From contig CAZEFK010000160.1 of the NCBI GenBank assembly GCA_964511405.1, positions 1 through 17,358 on the forward strand: 17,358 bases of DNA, given 5' to 3'. The stretch is from CAZEFK01 sp964511405 (lineage in GTDB: Bacteria; Pseudomonadota; Alphaproteobacteria; Elsterales; Elsteraceae). The notes beneath the pieces were generated by a model. The model had not been told where the DNA came from, did not search any database, and saw nothing but the letters and a program-made list of their open reading frames with translations. Every line of letters starts with the position of its first letter. Within the stretch, counting starts at the first letter, position 1. The position numbers and the translations under genes were made by a program. Positions 7,834 to 14,310 of this stretch are shown here, piece after piece.

Positions 7834-7845
7834 ATACTATAGTAT
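7834..7845. promoter_or_regulatory. Perfect 12-bp AT-rich palindrome in the divergent promoter
   Basis: ATACTATAGTAT is a perfect palindrome placed between the lipoprotein gene and the PAS_5 gene. It overlaps a -10-like TATACT (7833-7838) for rightward transcription and reads equally well leftward. It could be an operator for both transcripts. Confidence 0.4.
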
Positions 7846-7876
7846 GGATGCTAGGGACCTCGGCGCGCGCACGGAC

Positions 7877-8359
7877 ATGGAGCTTCCTTCGAACTGCGAC
7901 CCTCGAATCCGCGGGCTGCACAGCCACTGGCGGTCGCTCCATCCCGGCCCGGGCGTGCTGCCCGGGCGCCAGCATCTGGACCCATGCGCCATTCCGCGCC
8001 TGCTGCCCTGGATCTGGATGGTGGACGTCGATCGCCGGCCGCTGCGCTTCAAGTACCGGCTGATCGGCACCGAGCAGGTTGCCGCCATGGGCCGGGACGT
8101 GACCGGATGGTGGCTCGACGAAGCCCATGACCGGTTCCAAAGCTCGCGGCCCCATGCGGATTTCGTGGCCGCGGCCGAGCAGGGCCGTCCGTCCTATCGC
8201 CGCGGCCCGCCGGTCTTCCATGTCGACAAGGACTACGTCCTGCTGGAGCGGCTGCTGTTGCCGCTGGCCCGCAACGGCGCCGCTGTCGACATGCTGCTGG
8301 CCATCACCATCTATCACAGCGCCGCCGCCGATCGGGCGCCGGTCTGGGTGGCGGGATGA
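7877..8359 (+). CDS. PAS_5-domain protein
   Basis: A 160-aa protein with the PAS_5 arrangement common in Rhodospirillales and Rhizobiales: a W near the N-terminus (HSHWRSLHPG), GRQHLDPCAIPRLLPWIWMVDV, then RFKYRLIGTEQVAAMGRDVT and GWWLDEAH, ending in a strand-rich region with LLLPLARNG. There is no output domain. ATG 7877 is chosen because the in-frame ATG at 7844 lies inside the -10/palindrome region; neither start has a clear Shine-Dalgarno, so the longer 171-aa form remains possible. The stop overlaps the start of the downstream oxygenase gene in an ATGA (8356-8359), so the two are almost certainly co-translated. The ligand or signal is unknown. Confidence 0.8.
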   Translation: MELPSNCDPRIRGLHSHWRSLHPGPGVLPGRQHLDPCAIPRLLPWIWMVDVDRRPLRFKYRLIGTEQVAAMGRDVTGWWLDEAHDRFQSSRPHADFVAAAEQGRPSYRRGPPVFHVDKDYVLLERLLLPLARNGAAVDMLLAITIYHSAAADRAPVWVAG

Positions 8360-10665
8360 AGCCGCCCGTGGAGACCGAGATGCCGCCGTCTGCCATCACC
8401 AGCGATCTCGCCGCGCTGCTCGCCACGGTGCAGCGGCCCGGAGACTTCTACGTAGCCGGCACTGCCGACCTGTTTGCGCCGCTGCTGGAGGTCGACAGCG
8501 TCGGACCGATCGCGCTGCCCTTGCTGCCGAGCCAGGCCGCGCAGCTGATCGCGGCCGCCGAGCGCGCCCCCTTCGGCCGCGGGGAGCAGACGTTGGTCGA
8601 CACCACCGTCCGGCGCACCTGGCAGATCGCCGCCGACCGGGTCCGGCTCGGCGGCAAGCATTGGCCCCGCACCCTGGCCGCGATCCTGGAGCGCGTCGCC
8701 GCAGGCCTCGGGCTTGCCGAGCCGCCGGCCGCCGACCTGTACAAGCTGCTGATCTACGATACCGGCAGCTTCTTCATCGGCCACCGTGACACCGAGAAGG
8801 CGCCTGGTATGTTCGGCACCCTGGTGGTGGTGCTGCCATCCTTGTCCGAAGGCGGCGCCTTGATCGTGCGCCACCAGGATCGCGAGGCGCGCCTCGACCT
8901 GCGCTGCCCGGACCCGTCGGAAGCCACGTTCGCGGCATTCTACGCCGACTGCGTCCACGAAGTGCTGCCGGTGGTCTCGGGCACCCGCCTGGCGCTGGTC
9001 TACAACCTGCTGCGCCCGGGGCGCGGACAGCTGCCCCAGCCGCCGAACTACACCGCGGAGCAGGCCCGCCTCGCCGCCTTGCTGCAGGCTTGGCGGGGGG
9101 CACTAGCGACGGCCGACGATGCGGTGCCGACGAAGCTGATCTATCCGCTGGAGCACGCTTACACGTCGGCCGAGCTGGGGTTTCCCGGGCTGAAGGGCGC
9201 CGACGCCGCGGTCGCCGGCGTGCTCGCCGCCGCGGCGCGGCAGGCCGGCTGCGACCTGCATCTGGCTCTGATGTCGGTCGCGGAAAGCGGCATCGCCGAG
9301 CACGCCGGCGGCTATGGCCGCCGCGACCGCTGGTCCGCCCCAGAGTTCGTCGTCGCCGAGGTCTGCGAGCACTCTGCCACCTTGTCGGAGTGGCGGCCGC
9401 TCGACGGCGAGACGCCGGTTCCGGGCGAGCTTCCGGTCGCGGACGGCGAGCTGTCGCCGCCCGACGCCTTCGACGACCTCGATCCCGACGAGGAGCATTT
9501 CCACGAGGCCACCGGCAACGAAGGCGCCTCGTTCGAGCGCACCTACCGGCGCGCCGCCCTGGTGCTGTGGCCTCGCGACCAGGTCTTCGTGGTTCTCGCC
9601 CAGGCCGGGCTGGCGGCGGCGCTGCCCTATCTGCACGACCTGACCGGGCGCTGGGCGGCAGCCGGTGCCGAGCATGGCGCGCCGCTGTGGCAGCAGGCCC
9701 ATGCGCTGTCCGATGCGATGCTGGCGGACTGGCCGGGCTCTGGCTGGCGCCGCGCCGACGATCCGGCGCCGGGCCCGGCCGGCCAGCTGCTCGAGCTGCT
9801 CACCCGCCTGGGCGATGCCGCGCACATCGAGCGCTTCCTGGATGAGGTCGCGACGACCGGCGCGTGCGGGCTCGGCGACGGCGCCGCGGTGATCGACGCC
9901 CTGGCCCTGCTGCCGAAGGAGCGGGCCGCCAGGCTGATCGAACGCGTGATCACGGCGACGGCCGACACGCGGGGCCACGCGTGCGCCGATCTGCTGCGCC
10001 GGGCGGCGGCCGCGTGGCCGCAGGACCAGGTGGCGAGCCTGGCTGGCGCCGCGGCAGCTCTGGTCGCGCGCGTGCCCGGCGCCGCGGCGGGCCCCGCCGG
10101 CGACCCGTGGCAGCAGCCGCGTTCGGCCGCGCCGGAGTTCGTCGCGGATCTGCTGACGGCGCTGGACCGCATCGACACCGCCTGCGGCGCCCAGGCCGTG
10201 GCGACCATGCTGGCGACGCCGGCCGCCTACGGCATGGACGACGTCCTCGTCCCCGCCCTGCGCCAGCTCACCCGCCCGCCCGCCGCTCCGGGCGCGACCG
10301 TCTCGGCGCTGGCGGCCGCGTGCCTCGCCCATCTGCGCGCCCGCGTCGCGGAACCGCTGGAGCCGCCCAGCACCTGGCGGCGCGACAACACCCTGCCGTG
10401 CCGCTGCGACCTGTGCATGGAGCTCAGTCGGTTCCTCGCCGATCCCGCGCAGCCGATCTGGATGCTCAAGGCCGCAGCCCCCATGCGCAGCCATGTCGAG
10501 AGCACGATCCGCACCAGCCAATGCGACGTGAAGACGGCGACCGAACGGCGCGGGAGCCCGCACAGCCTGATCTGCACCAAGACCGAGGCCAGCTACGAGC
10601 GCCGCGTACGGCAGCGCAAACGCGACCTGGAGGACTTGGCGCAGCTGGCCGGCAGAAGCGAATAG
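8356..10665 (+). CDS. Large 2OG-Fe(II) dioxygenase with helical and Cys-rich C-terminal regions
   Basis: A 769-aa protein. Residues 125-220 form a prolyl-4-hydroxylase-type 2-oxoglutarate/Fe(II) core: YKLLIYDTGSFFIGHRDTEK supplies the HxD pair (His143, Asp145), VHEV supplies the third ligand (His201) and GTRLALVYNL supplies the 2OG-binding Arg211. The oxygenase domain is thus intact. About 450 residues of Ala/Leu-rich helical sequence follow, suggestive of a repeat scaffold. A C-terminal patch contains CRCDLC (682-687) with further Cys723, His736 and Cys740, perhaps binding zinc. The last 30 residues are highly charged. The gene is coupled to the PAS_5 gene by an ATGA overlap. Hydroxylation of a protein substrate is a reasonable inference; the target is unknown. 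Confidence 0.82.
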   Translation: MKPPVETEMPPSAITSDLAALLATVQRPGDFYVAGTADLFAPLLEVDSVGPIALPLLPSQAAQLIAAAERAPFGRGEQTLVDTTVRRTWQIAADRVRLGGKHWPRTLAAILERVAAGLGLAEPPAADLYKLLIYDTGSFFIGHRDTEKAPGMFGTLVVVLPSLSEGGALIVRHQDREARLDLRCPDPSEATFAAFYADCVHEVLPVVSGTRLALVYNLLRPGRGQLPQPPNYTAEQARLAALLQAWRGALATADDAVPTKLIYPLEHAYTSAELGFPGLKGADAAVAGVLAAAARQAGCDLHLALMSVAESGIAEHAGGYGRRDRWSAPEFVVAEVCEHSATLSEWRPLDGETPVPGELPVADGELSPPDAFDDLDPDEEHFHEATGNEGASFERTYRRAALVLWPRDQVFVVLAQAGLAAALPYLHDLTGRWAAAGAEHGAPLWQQAHALSDAMLADWPGSGWRRADDPAPGPAGQLLELLTRLGDAAHIERFLDEVATTGACGLGDGAAVIDALALLPKERAARLIERVITATADTRGHACADLLRRAAAAWPQDQVASLAGAAAALVARVPGAAAGPAGDPWQQPRSAAPEFVADLLTALDRIDTACGAQAVATMLATPAAYGMDDVLVPALRQLTRPPAAPGATVSALAAACLAHLRARVAEPLEPPSTWRRDNTLPCRCDLCMELSRFLADPAQPIWMLKAAAPMRSHVESTIRTSQCDVKTATERRGSPHSLICTKTEASYERRVRQRKRDLEDLAQLAGRSE

Positions 10666-10695
10666 GGTCCGCCGCGGTCCCGCGCTGACGCGCGA

Positions 10696-10732
10696 TCGAA
10701 CCGCCGCCGCCGCCGTCGAACCGCCGCCGCCG
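10696..10732 (+). repeat. Two tandem copies of a 20-bp GCC-rich unit
   Basis: TCGAACCGCCGCCGCCG begins at 10696 and again at 10716, a period of 20 bp with 17 identical bases. The pair lies between the oxygenase stop and the Shine-Dalgarno of the next gene. It is probably slippage in GCC-rich DNA. Confidence 0.6.
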
Positions 10733-10763
10733 GGCCGCCGTTGGCTGCGGCAGGAGGTCGACC

Positions 10764-11159
10764 ATGGTGCCGAACACCGAAGCCCGCGTGCCCGAACCCG
10801 CATCCAGCCCGATCGACCGCCGGCTGCGCGCCCTCGACGCGGAATGGGATATCGAGCGCGTGCTTGATGCGAACGCGGCCACCTTCGCCCTGGCCGGCCT
10901 GGCGCTTGGTGTGTTCGTCGACCGCCGCTTCCTGCTGCTGCCGGCCGCGGTCGCCGGCTTCCTGCTCCAGCACGCGGTGCAGGGCTGGTGCCCGCCGGTG
11001 CCGGTGCTGCGCCGGCTGGGCGTGCGCACCGCCGGCGAAATCCAGGCCGAGCGCGCGGCGCTGAAGGCGTTGCGCGGCGACTTCCGCGGCGTCGCCGACG
11101 CCAACGGGGACACACCCAGCCGGCGCGCCGAACGCGCCCTGGCGGCCGCACGAGCTTAG
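10764..11159 (+). CDS. DUF2892-like membrane protein
   Basis: A 131-aa protein with a strong AGGAGG before its ATG. After a polar N-terminus with IDRRLRALDAEWDIERVLDA (17-36) there are two short hydrophobic stretches, ATFALAGLALGVFV and FLLLPAAVAGFLL, separated by DRR: a membrane hairpin. It continues QGWCPPVPVLRRLGVRT and EIQAERAALKALRGDF, a pattern I associate with the DUF2892 (YgaP membrane part) family, which is often linked to rhodanese domains. No rhodanese domain is present here. It is a stand-alone gene, convergent with phhA. Family call is moderately sure; role is unknown. Confidence 0.7.
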   Translation: MVPNTEARVPEPASSPIDRRLRALDAEWDIERVLDANAATFALAGLALGVFVDRRFLLLPAAVAGFLLQHAVQGWCPPVPVLRRLGVRTAGEIQAERAALKALRGDFRGVADANGDTPSRRAERALAAARA

Positions 11160-11172
11160 GGTCGAGGGGAGA

Positions 11173-12021
11173 TCAGGCGGCCGCCTTGACGCGGCCGCGA
11201 TGGATGACGCGATCGCCGGGCAGGAGCGCCGCCTCGGGGATCAGCGGCTGGCCCTTCAGGCGCGCATAGAGCGGCGCGAAGTCCTGCTCGGTCGCCTGCA
11301 GCAGCTGGGCAAAATCATCCAGCACGATGTAGGTGCGCTGGAAGGCATCGATCCGGAAATCGGTGCGCATCACCCGCGCCACGTCGAACCCGATGCGGTT
11401 GGGCTCGAGGGCATCGACCGAGAACGGCAGCTCGGCCGGCGACGACAGCAGCCCGGCGCCGATCGCGCGCACGCCGTCGGCGGTGCGGATCAGGCCGAAC
11501 TCGACCAGGAACCAGTAGACCCGGGCCAGCAGGTCGACCGCATCGGACGCGATCGCCTGCGGTCCCTTGCGCCCATAGGCCTGCATGACATCGGCGAACA
11601 CCGGGTCGGTCAGCAGCGGCACATGGCCGAAGAAATCGTGGAAGATGTCGGGCTCGACCACATAGTCCAGCTCGTGGGCGCCGCGGATCCAGGTGGTGAC
11701 CGGAAACCGCCGGTTGGCCAGATGGTCGAAGAAGACGTCGCTGGGGATCAGGCCCGGGACCGCCACGATGCGCCAGCCGGTCAGCCGCTGCAGGGTGGCC
11801 GAGGCCTGGCCGAAATCCGGGATCCGGTCGCCGATGGCCAGGCGCTCCAGCCCCTGCAGGAACGCGGGCGCGCCGTAGCGGCCGGCCAGCGCCCGCTGGC
11901 GGCGGTGGAGCTGCGCCCAGATCGCGTGCTCGGCGGCGGTATAGGCGGCCCAGTCCTGGTCGACCGTGTAGTCCGGCCGGATCCGGCTGTAGTCCCCGCG
12001 CAAGGTCTCGGCGTAGCCCAT
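11173..12021 (-). CDS. phhA: Phenylalanine 4-hydroxylase
   Basis: A 282-aa monomeric-type bacterial phenylalanine hydroxylase, which uses tetrahydrobiopterin, O2 and non-haem iron to make tyrosine, the first step of phenylalanine breakdown. The iron ligands are His128 and His133 in DIFHDFFGHVPLLTDP and Glu174 in YWFLVEFGLI. Other family marks are VPGLIPSDVFFDHLANRRFP and ELPFSVDALEPNRIGFD. The frame is open to 12162, but ATG 12021 has GGAGG five bases upstream and gives the usual bacterial N-terminus; the ATG at 12033 overlaps that Shine-Dalgarno. There is no pterin-4a-carbinolamine dehydratase next door. It is divergent from an Lrp/AsnC regulator, probably its own. Confidence 0.95.
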   Translation of the reverse strand: MGYAETLRGDYSRIRPDYTVDQDWAAYTAAEHAIWAQLHRRQRALAGRYGAPAFLQGLERLAIGDRIPDFGQASATLQRLTGWRIVAVPGLIPSDVFFDHLANRRFPVTTWIRGAHELDYVVEPDIFHDFFGHVPLLTDPVFADVMQAYGRKGPQAIASDAVDLLARVYWFLVEFGLIRTADGVRAIGAGLLSSPAELPFSVDALEPNRIGFDVARVMRTDFRIDAFQRTYIVLDDFAQLLQATEQDFAPLYARLKGQPLIPEAALLPGDRVIHRGRVKAAA

Positions 12022-12116
12022 GTCGGCCTCCATCGTCGATCCCGATGGTAGGCCCGGACGGCGGAGCGAGTCCTTGCAAAGATCGGCGTCCCGAGCATCA
12101 TGGACGCGAGGTTCCA

Positions 12117-12129
12117 CTCCATCCTGGAG
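12117..12129. promoter_or_regulatory. Inverted repeat overlapping the Lrp-type gene's ribosome-binding site
   Basis: CTCCA-TCC-TGGAG is a perfect 5-bp inverted repeat with a 3-base centre, in the divergent phhA/lrp-type intergenic region. It includes the GGAG used by the regulator, so binding here could give autoregulation. Lrp-family sites are degenerate, so this is only suggestive. Confidence 0.3.
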
Positions 12130-12137
12130 CCATTTTG

Positions 12138-12599
12138 GTGAAACCAGGCGATCTGGACGCAATCGACCGGCGGATCCTGGCCGAGCTGCAGCGCGACGGC
12201 CGGATCGCCATGGTCGACCTGGCCGAGCGGGTCGGCCTGTCGGCGACGCCCTGCCAGCGGCGGGTGAAGCGGCTGGAATCCTGCGGCGTGATCGCCGGAT
12301 ACGGCGCCCGCATCGACCAGGCCAAGCTCGGCCAGCGCCTGCAGGCCTTCGTCCAGGTGGTGCTGGACGACCACAGCGAAGAAACCGTGGCCGGCTTCCA
12401 GCAGGCGCTGCTCGCCTGCCCCGAAGTCGTCGCCTGCGTCGCCACCAGCGGCGAGATGGACTATCTGCTGGTGGTGGTGGCGCCCGACCTGGAGGCCTTC
12501 AGCCGCTTCGCCCTCGACGCGCTGCTGCGGATGCCGGGCGTGCGCTCGACCAAGACCAGCTTCACCTTGCGGGTGATCAAGCCGGGGCCGATGGCGTAG
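12138..12599 (+). CDS. Lrp/AsnC-family transcriptional regulator
   Basis: A 153-aa feast/famine-type regulator. The N-terminal HTH is textbook: LDAIDRRILAELQRDGRIAM, then DLAERVGLSATPCQRRVKRL. The C-terminal RAM domain, which binds amino acids and forms octamers, is clear in VVACVATSGEMDYLLVVVAP and the closing PGVRSTKTSFTLRVIK. The GTG at 12138 follows GGAG by eight bases and gives the standard Lrp length; the frame is open to 12045 but the extra residues do not fit the family. Divergence from phhA suggests that it senses phenylalanine or tyrosine and controls phhA (inference; this pairing is common in proteobacteria). Confidence 0.92.
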   Translation: MKPGDLDAIDRRILAELQRDGRIAMVDLAERVGLSATPCQRRVKRLESCGVIAGYGARIDQAKLGQRLQAFVQVVLDDHSEETVAGFQQALLACPEVVACVATSGEMDYLLVVVAPDLEAFSRFALDALLRMPGVRSTKTSFTLRVIKPGPMA

Positions 12600-12721
12600 C
12601 GGTGCGGGAGGCACGGGCCGTGGCGTGCTGAGGGGATGAACGCGCGAACACGTGGGAGGCGCGGATAGCCTGGCTGTCAAACGTCGTCCCGCTTAACCGG
12701 CCATCGCCTACCGCGCGGCCT

Positions 12722-12818
12722 GGGTTGTAGCCACCAACATGACAAAGCGTTCAGTCGCAATTTGGCGGATAATTCGACAATACTAAGTCTATCGCAATCT
12801 AAGATGGGCTGATCCGCG
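12722..12818 (+). promoter_or_regulatory. Conserved leader upstream of GIY-YIG gene, copy 1
   Basis: About 97 bp conserved at roughly 84% with 14935-15032. Shared islands are CCAACATGACAAAGCGTT, GCAATTT, TCGACAA, ATCGCAATCT and CTGATCCGCG. A small inverted repeat ATCT-N-AGAT (12797-12805) is kept with only its centre changed, and ATCGC (12791-12795) can pair with GCGAT at the start codon. It probably contains the promoter and an operator. Confidence 0.5.
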
Positions 12819-13085
12819 ATGGCCTACGAGACCTACGTCCTACGCAGCGAAAGCAATCCTCGGCAGACCTATGTCGGACAGAGCGCCGATGCTGACCGGC
12901 GCCTGCTCCAGCATAATGGGCTGGTCGACACACCTCCTTCGTGGACGGAAGGCCACACCCGCCTCTATCGGCCTTGGGCAATGGTGCATCGCGAAGCATT
13001 TGCGACCCGTGAAGAGGCGGTCGCGCGGGAACGAGAGATCAAGAGGAACTCCAGCTTACGCGCTCGCCTGGCGGGGAAGTACTGA
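12819..13085 (+). CDS. GIY-YIG nuclease-like protein, copy 1 (88 aa)
   Basis: An 88-aa single-domain protein resembling the UPF0213/YhbQ branch of GIY-YIG nucleases, which cut DNA with a Tyr/Arg/Glu/metal centre. It opens TYVLRSESNPRQTYVGQSAD, where YVL and YVG (18-20) take the GIY and YIG places. DRRLLQHN follows (26-33), with Arg27 or Arg28 as the catalytic-arginine candidate, then PWAMVHREAF and EEAVAREREIK, the usual ending with the conserved Glu region. This is the minimal domain with no DNA-binding appendage. The Shine-Dalgarno is weak (GATGGG). The TGA shares its last base with the ATG of the next gene, implying coupling. A diverged second copy lies at 15033. Confidence 0.85.
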   Translation: MAYETYVLRSESNPRQTYVGQSADADRRLLQHNGLVDTPPSWTEGHTRLYRPWAMVHREAFATREEAVAREREIKRNSSLRARLAGKY

Positions 13086-13327
13086 TGGACGGCCGTATCG
13101 GGCCCGCGGTCAGCCGCACAACCACCCTTGGCCACCAGGTCTGCGAGTGGCTTCGCGACGATCCGGGGCCACCGCCGACCACGGTACTCGCCGGCTATGT
13201 CGTGCTGAACTCGACCGGCAGGGTGGTAAAGACCGGCAGCAGGGAAGAGTGTGACAGCTGGGTGGCGAACGCACTCGCCAGCCACCAGCACCAAGCCGCA
13301 TATCGGCCTGACCCGTTCACCCGGTGA
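13085..13327 (+). CDS. 80-aa partner protein of the GIY-YIG cassette, copy 1
   Basis: An 80-residue protein starting MDGRIGPAVSRTTTLGHQV at an ATG that overlaps the stop of the GIY-YIG gene by one base, with GGGGAAG five bases upstream. The second half, LAGYVVLNSTGRVVKTGSRE followed by ECDSWVANALASHQ, looks like a small alpha/beta fold with a beta-hairpin and a helix. There is no signal peptide or membrane segment. Copy 2 at 15299 differs by only about seven residues, mostly conservative (V/I, ST/AN, S/T), so both copies have been under selection as proteins. I do not recognise the family. Strict linkage to the nuclease suggests a partner, adaptor or inhibitor (inference). Confidence 0.75.
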   Translation: MDGRIGPAVSRTTTLGHQVCEWLRDDPGPPPTTVLAGYVVLNSTGRVVKTGSREECDSWVANALASHQHQAAYRPDPFTR

Positions 13328-13337
13328 TTGGCGTCCG

Positions 13338-14147
13338 ATGTTTTCAGCAGCGACTTCGCCCGCACCGGCGGCACGGGAAGCGCTTGAGGACGCAGATCAG
13401 GGCTACGATTACAGTGCACTGTCACCGTAACCTTGGCGGAACTATCTGACCGCCATCTATCGGGATCCAGCGCGAGTCGACCAGGACTGGCAGGCCGCGA
13501 TCGTCCAGCGCAACCAGCAGGCCCGCGCAGCTGGCCGGAAGCCCGACGGGCTACGCCAGGCCATGCGAACGGTTGGGCGAGCGCCGGCTGCACTTGGCGC
13601 GCTCCGGGGCCGCGAGTGGCGCCTTTTCGGGATCCGCCTATGGGCGGATGCCGAACGGATCCATGCCGAGCATCTGGCAGCGACCCTGCCCCGGCTCGGC
13701 GCGGCCGCCCGCATCGCAGGTGGCAAGGCCGCCAGCGCGCGCCAGGAGCTTCGGGCAGTGGCTCAGGCAGACCGAAGGCCCGAGGTCCGGCGCTACCGTG
13801 ACTTGCTGGCCGAGCTGGGCGCGCACTCCGCGGACGACCTGGCGCGCAGGGTTGAAGCCGCCCGACCTGCAGCCGACCAGGCCGAGATTCAGCGACTGGT
13901 GCAGTCCGTCGACCGGATCGAGGCAGGCCCCGAGCCCGGTCGGCTGCAGTACAGATGGAGCACCATCGACAATGTTGAACTGCAGAGGCGTGAAGCGCTG
14001 TTCGCCCGCCATAAGCTGTTGGCTAAGCAGGCGCTCGCCAAGGAATTCCGGCGCCGAAGCCCGCAGGATTATCTGGCCTGGGAAGCACAGCTACCGCGTC
14101 AGCCCGGCCGCCACCGACGCAGGCCAGCACCTGGGGGACGTGGTTGA
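13338..14147 (+). pseudogene. Relaxase-tail/BID-like protein interrupted by an in-frame TAA
   Basis: An ATG at 13338, ten bases after the 80-aa gene, starts a short reading frame (MFSAATSPAPAAREALEDAD..ALSP) that stops at TAA 13428-13430. The same frame stays open to TGA 14145-14147: NYLTAIYRDPARVDQDW, then APAALGALRGREWRLFG (about 13584-13628), DAERIHAEHLAATLPRLG and a charged helical end. The IYRDPA segment followed by a P-x-x-G-x-L-R-G element is what I expect in the C-terminal part of Ti-type TraA/MobA relaxases, including the BID-like export domain. No relaxase catalytic domain is present. Either a nonsense mutation split a 269-codon gene, or a separate protein starts at ATG 13563 (194 aa). 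Family call is tentative. Confidence 0.5.
13411..13422. promoter_or_regulatory. Perfect 12-bp palindrome ACAGTGCACTGT
   Basis: A perfect palindrome six bases before the in-frame TAA of the BID-like gene. It could be an operator for a transcript starting downstream and would fit the view that the coding part begins after it. The factor is unknown, and it is not a match to the TraR tra box. Confidence 0.3.
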
Positions 14148-14174
14148 TAGCCCAGTGCTCGGCCGGTTCAAGGC

Positions 14175-14187
14175 CGGGCTTCGCCCG
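14175..14187. terminator. Short GC hairpin after the BID-like gene
   Basis: CGGGC-TTC-GCCCG forms a 5-bp stem with a three-base loop about 28 bp after the stop of the BID-like gene. There is no U-run, so any termination would be inefficient or factor-assisted. Confidence 0.25.
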
Positions 14188-14248
14188 CCGGCGATGCCGG
14201 TGCTGCGCAGCCTTGACCCGGCCTGCGCGCCGGGCTTTACGGAGGGGC

Positions 14249-14271
14249 GTCGGGACGAGGAGCGTCCCGAC
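14249..14271. promoter_or_regulatory. Perfect 9-bp hairpin with AGGAG loop
   Basis: GTCGGGACG-AGGAG-CGTCCCGAC is a perfect 9-bp stem with a five-base loop, in the leader of the phosphatase gene. It has no following T-run, and the loop resembles a Shine-Dalgarno but has no start codon near. A protein-binding RNA or DNA element is possible. Confidence 0.45.
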
Positions 14272-14310
14272 AATCGACGGCCTGCGGCGCGTCGAACAAG
14301 GAGCATGAGC

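Larger units (their letters stand above)
12722..13369 (+). repeat. Direct repeat, copy 1 (GIY-YIG/80-aa cassette with leader)
   Basis: This 648-bp block recurs in the same orientation at 14935-15583, offset by 2213-2214 bp. Homology begins abruptly at GGGTTGTA and ends in the GCGACTTCGCCCGCAC segment downstream of the second gene. It covers a leader, two genes and about 40 bp of 3' flank. Divergence is mostly synonymous within genes and heavier in the leader, so the duplication is not recent. No transposase or terminal inverted repeat is seen. Confidence 0.9.

Noticed and set aside
7825..7845. Possible C-protein box like that at 17225
   Set aside because: Two ATAGT elements are present, but the spacing is 14 rather than 15 bases, the CGTG linker is missing and no HTH gene follows.
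10665..10763. Rho-independent terminator after the oxygenase gene
   Set aside because: GC-rich repeats are present but no clean stem followed by a T-run.
9103..11151. 682-codon open frame on the minus strand opposite the oxygenase gene
   Set aside because: Arg/Gln/Gly-rich low-information sequence typical of antisense frames in high-GC DNA; the plus strand holds a clear 2OG-Fe(II) motif.
12600..12721. Searched for a tRNA gene or attachment site at the left edge of the accessory region
   Set aside because: No cloverleaf, T-arm consensus or duplicated core was seen; the 122 bp hold nothing I can name.
13573..14310. Upstream part of the long open frame that contains the phosphatase
   Set aside because: This part overlaps the BID-like frame and has no family character; the phosphatase starts at 14311 with its own ribosome-binding site.
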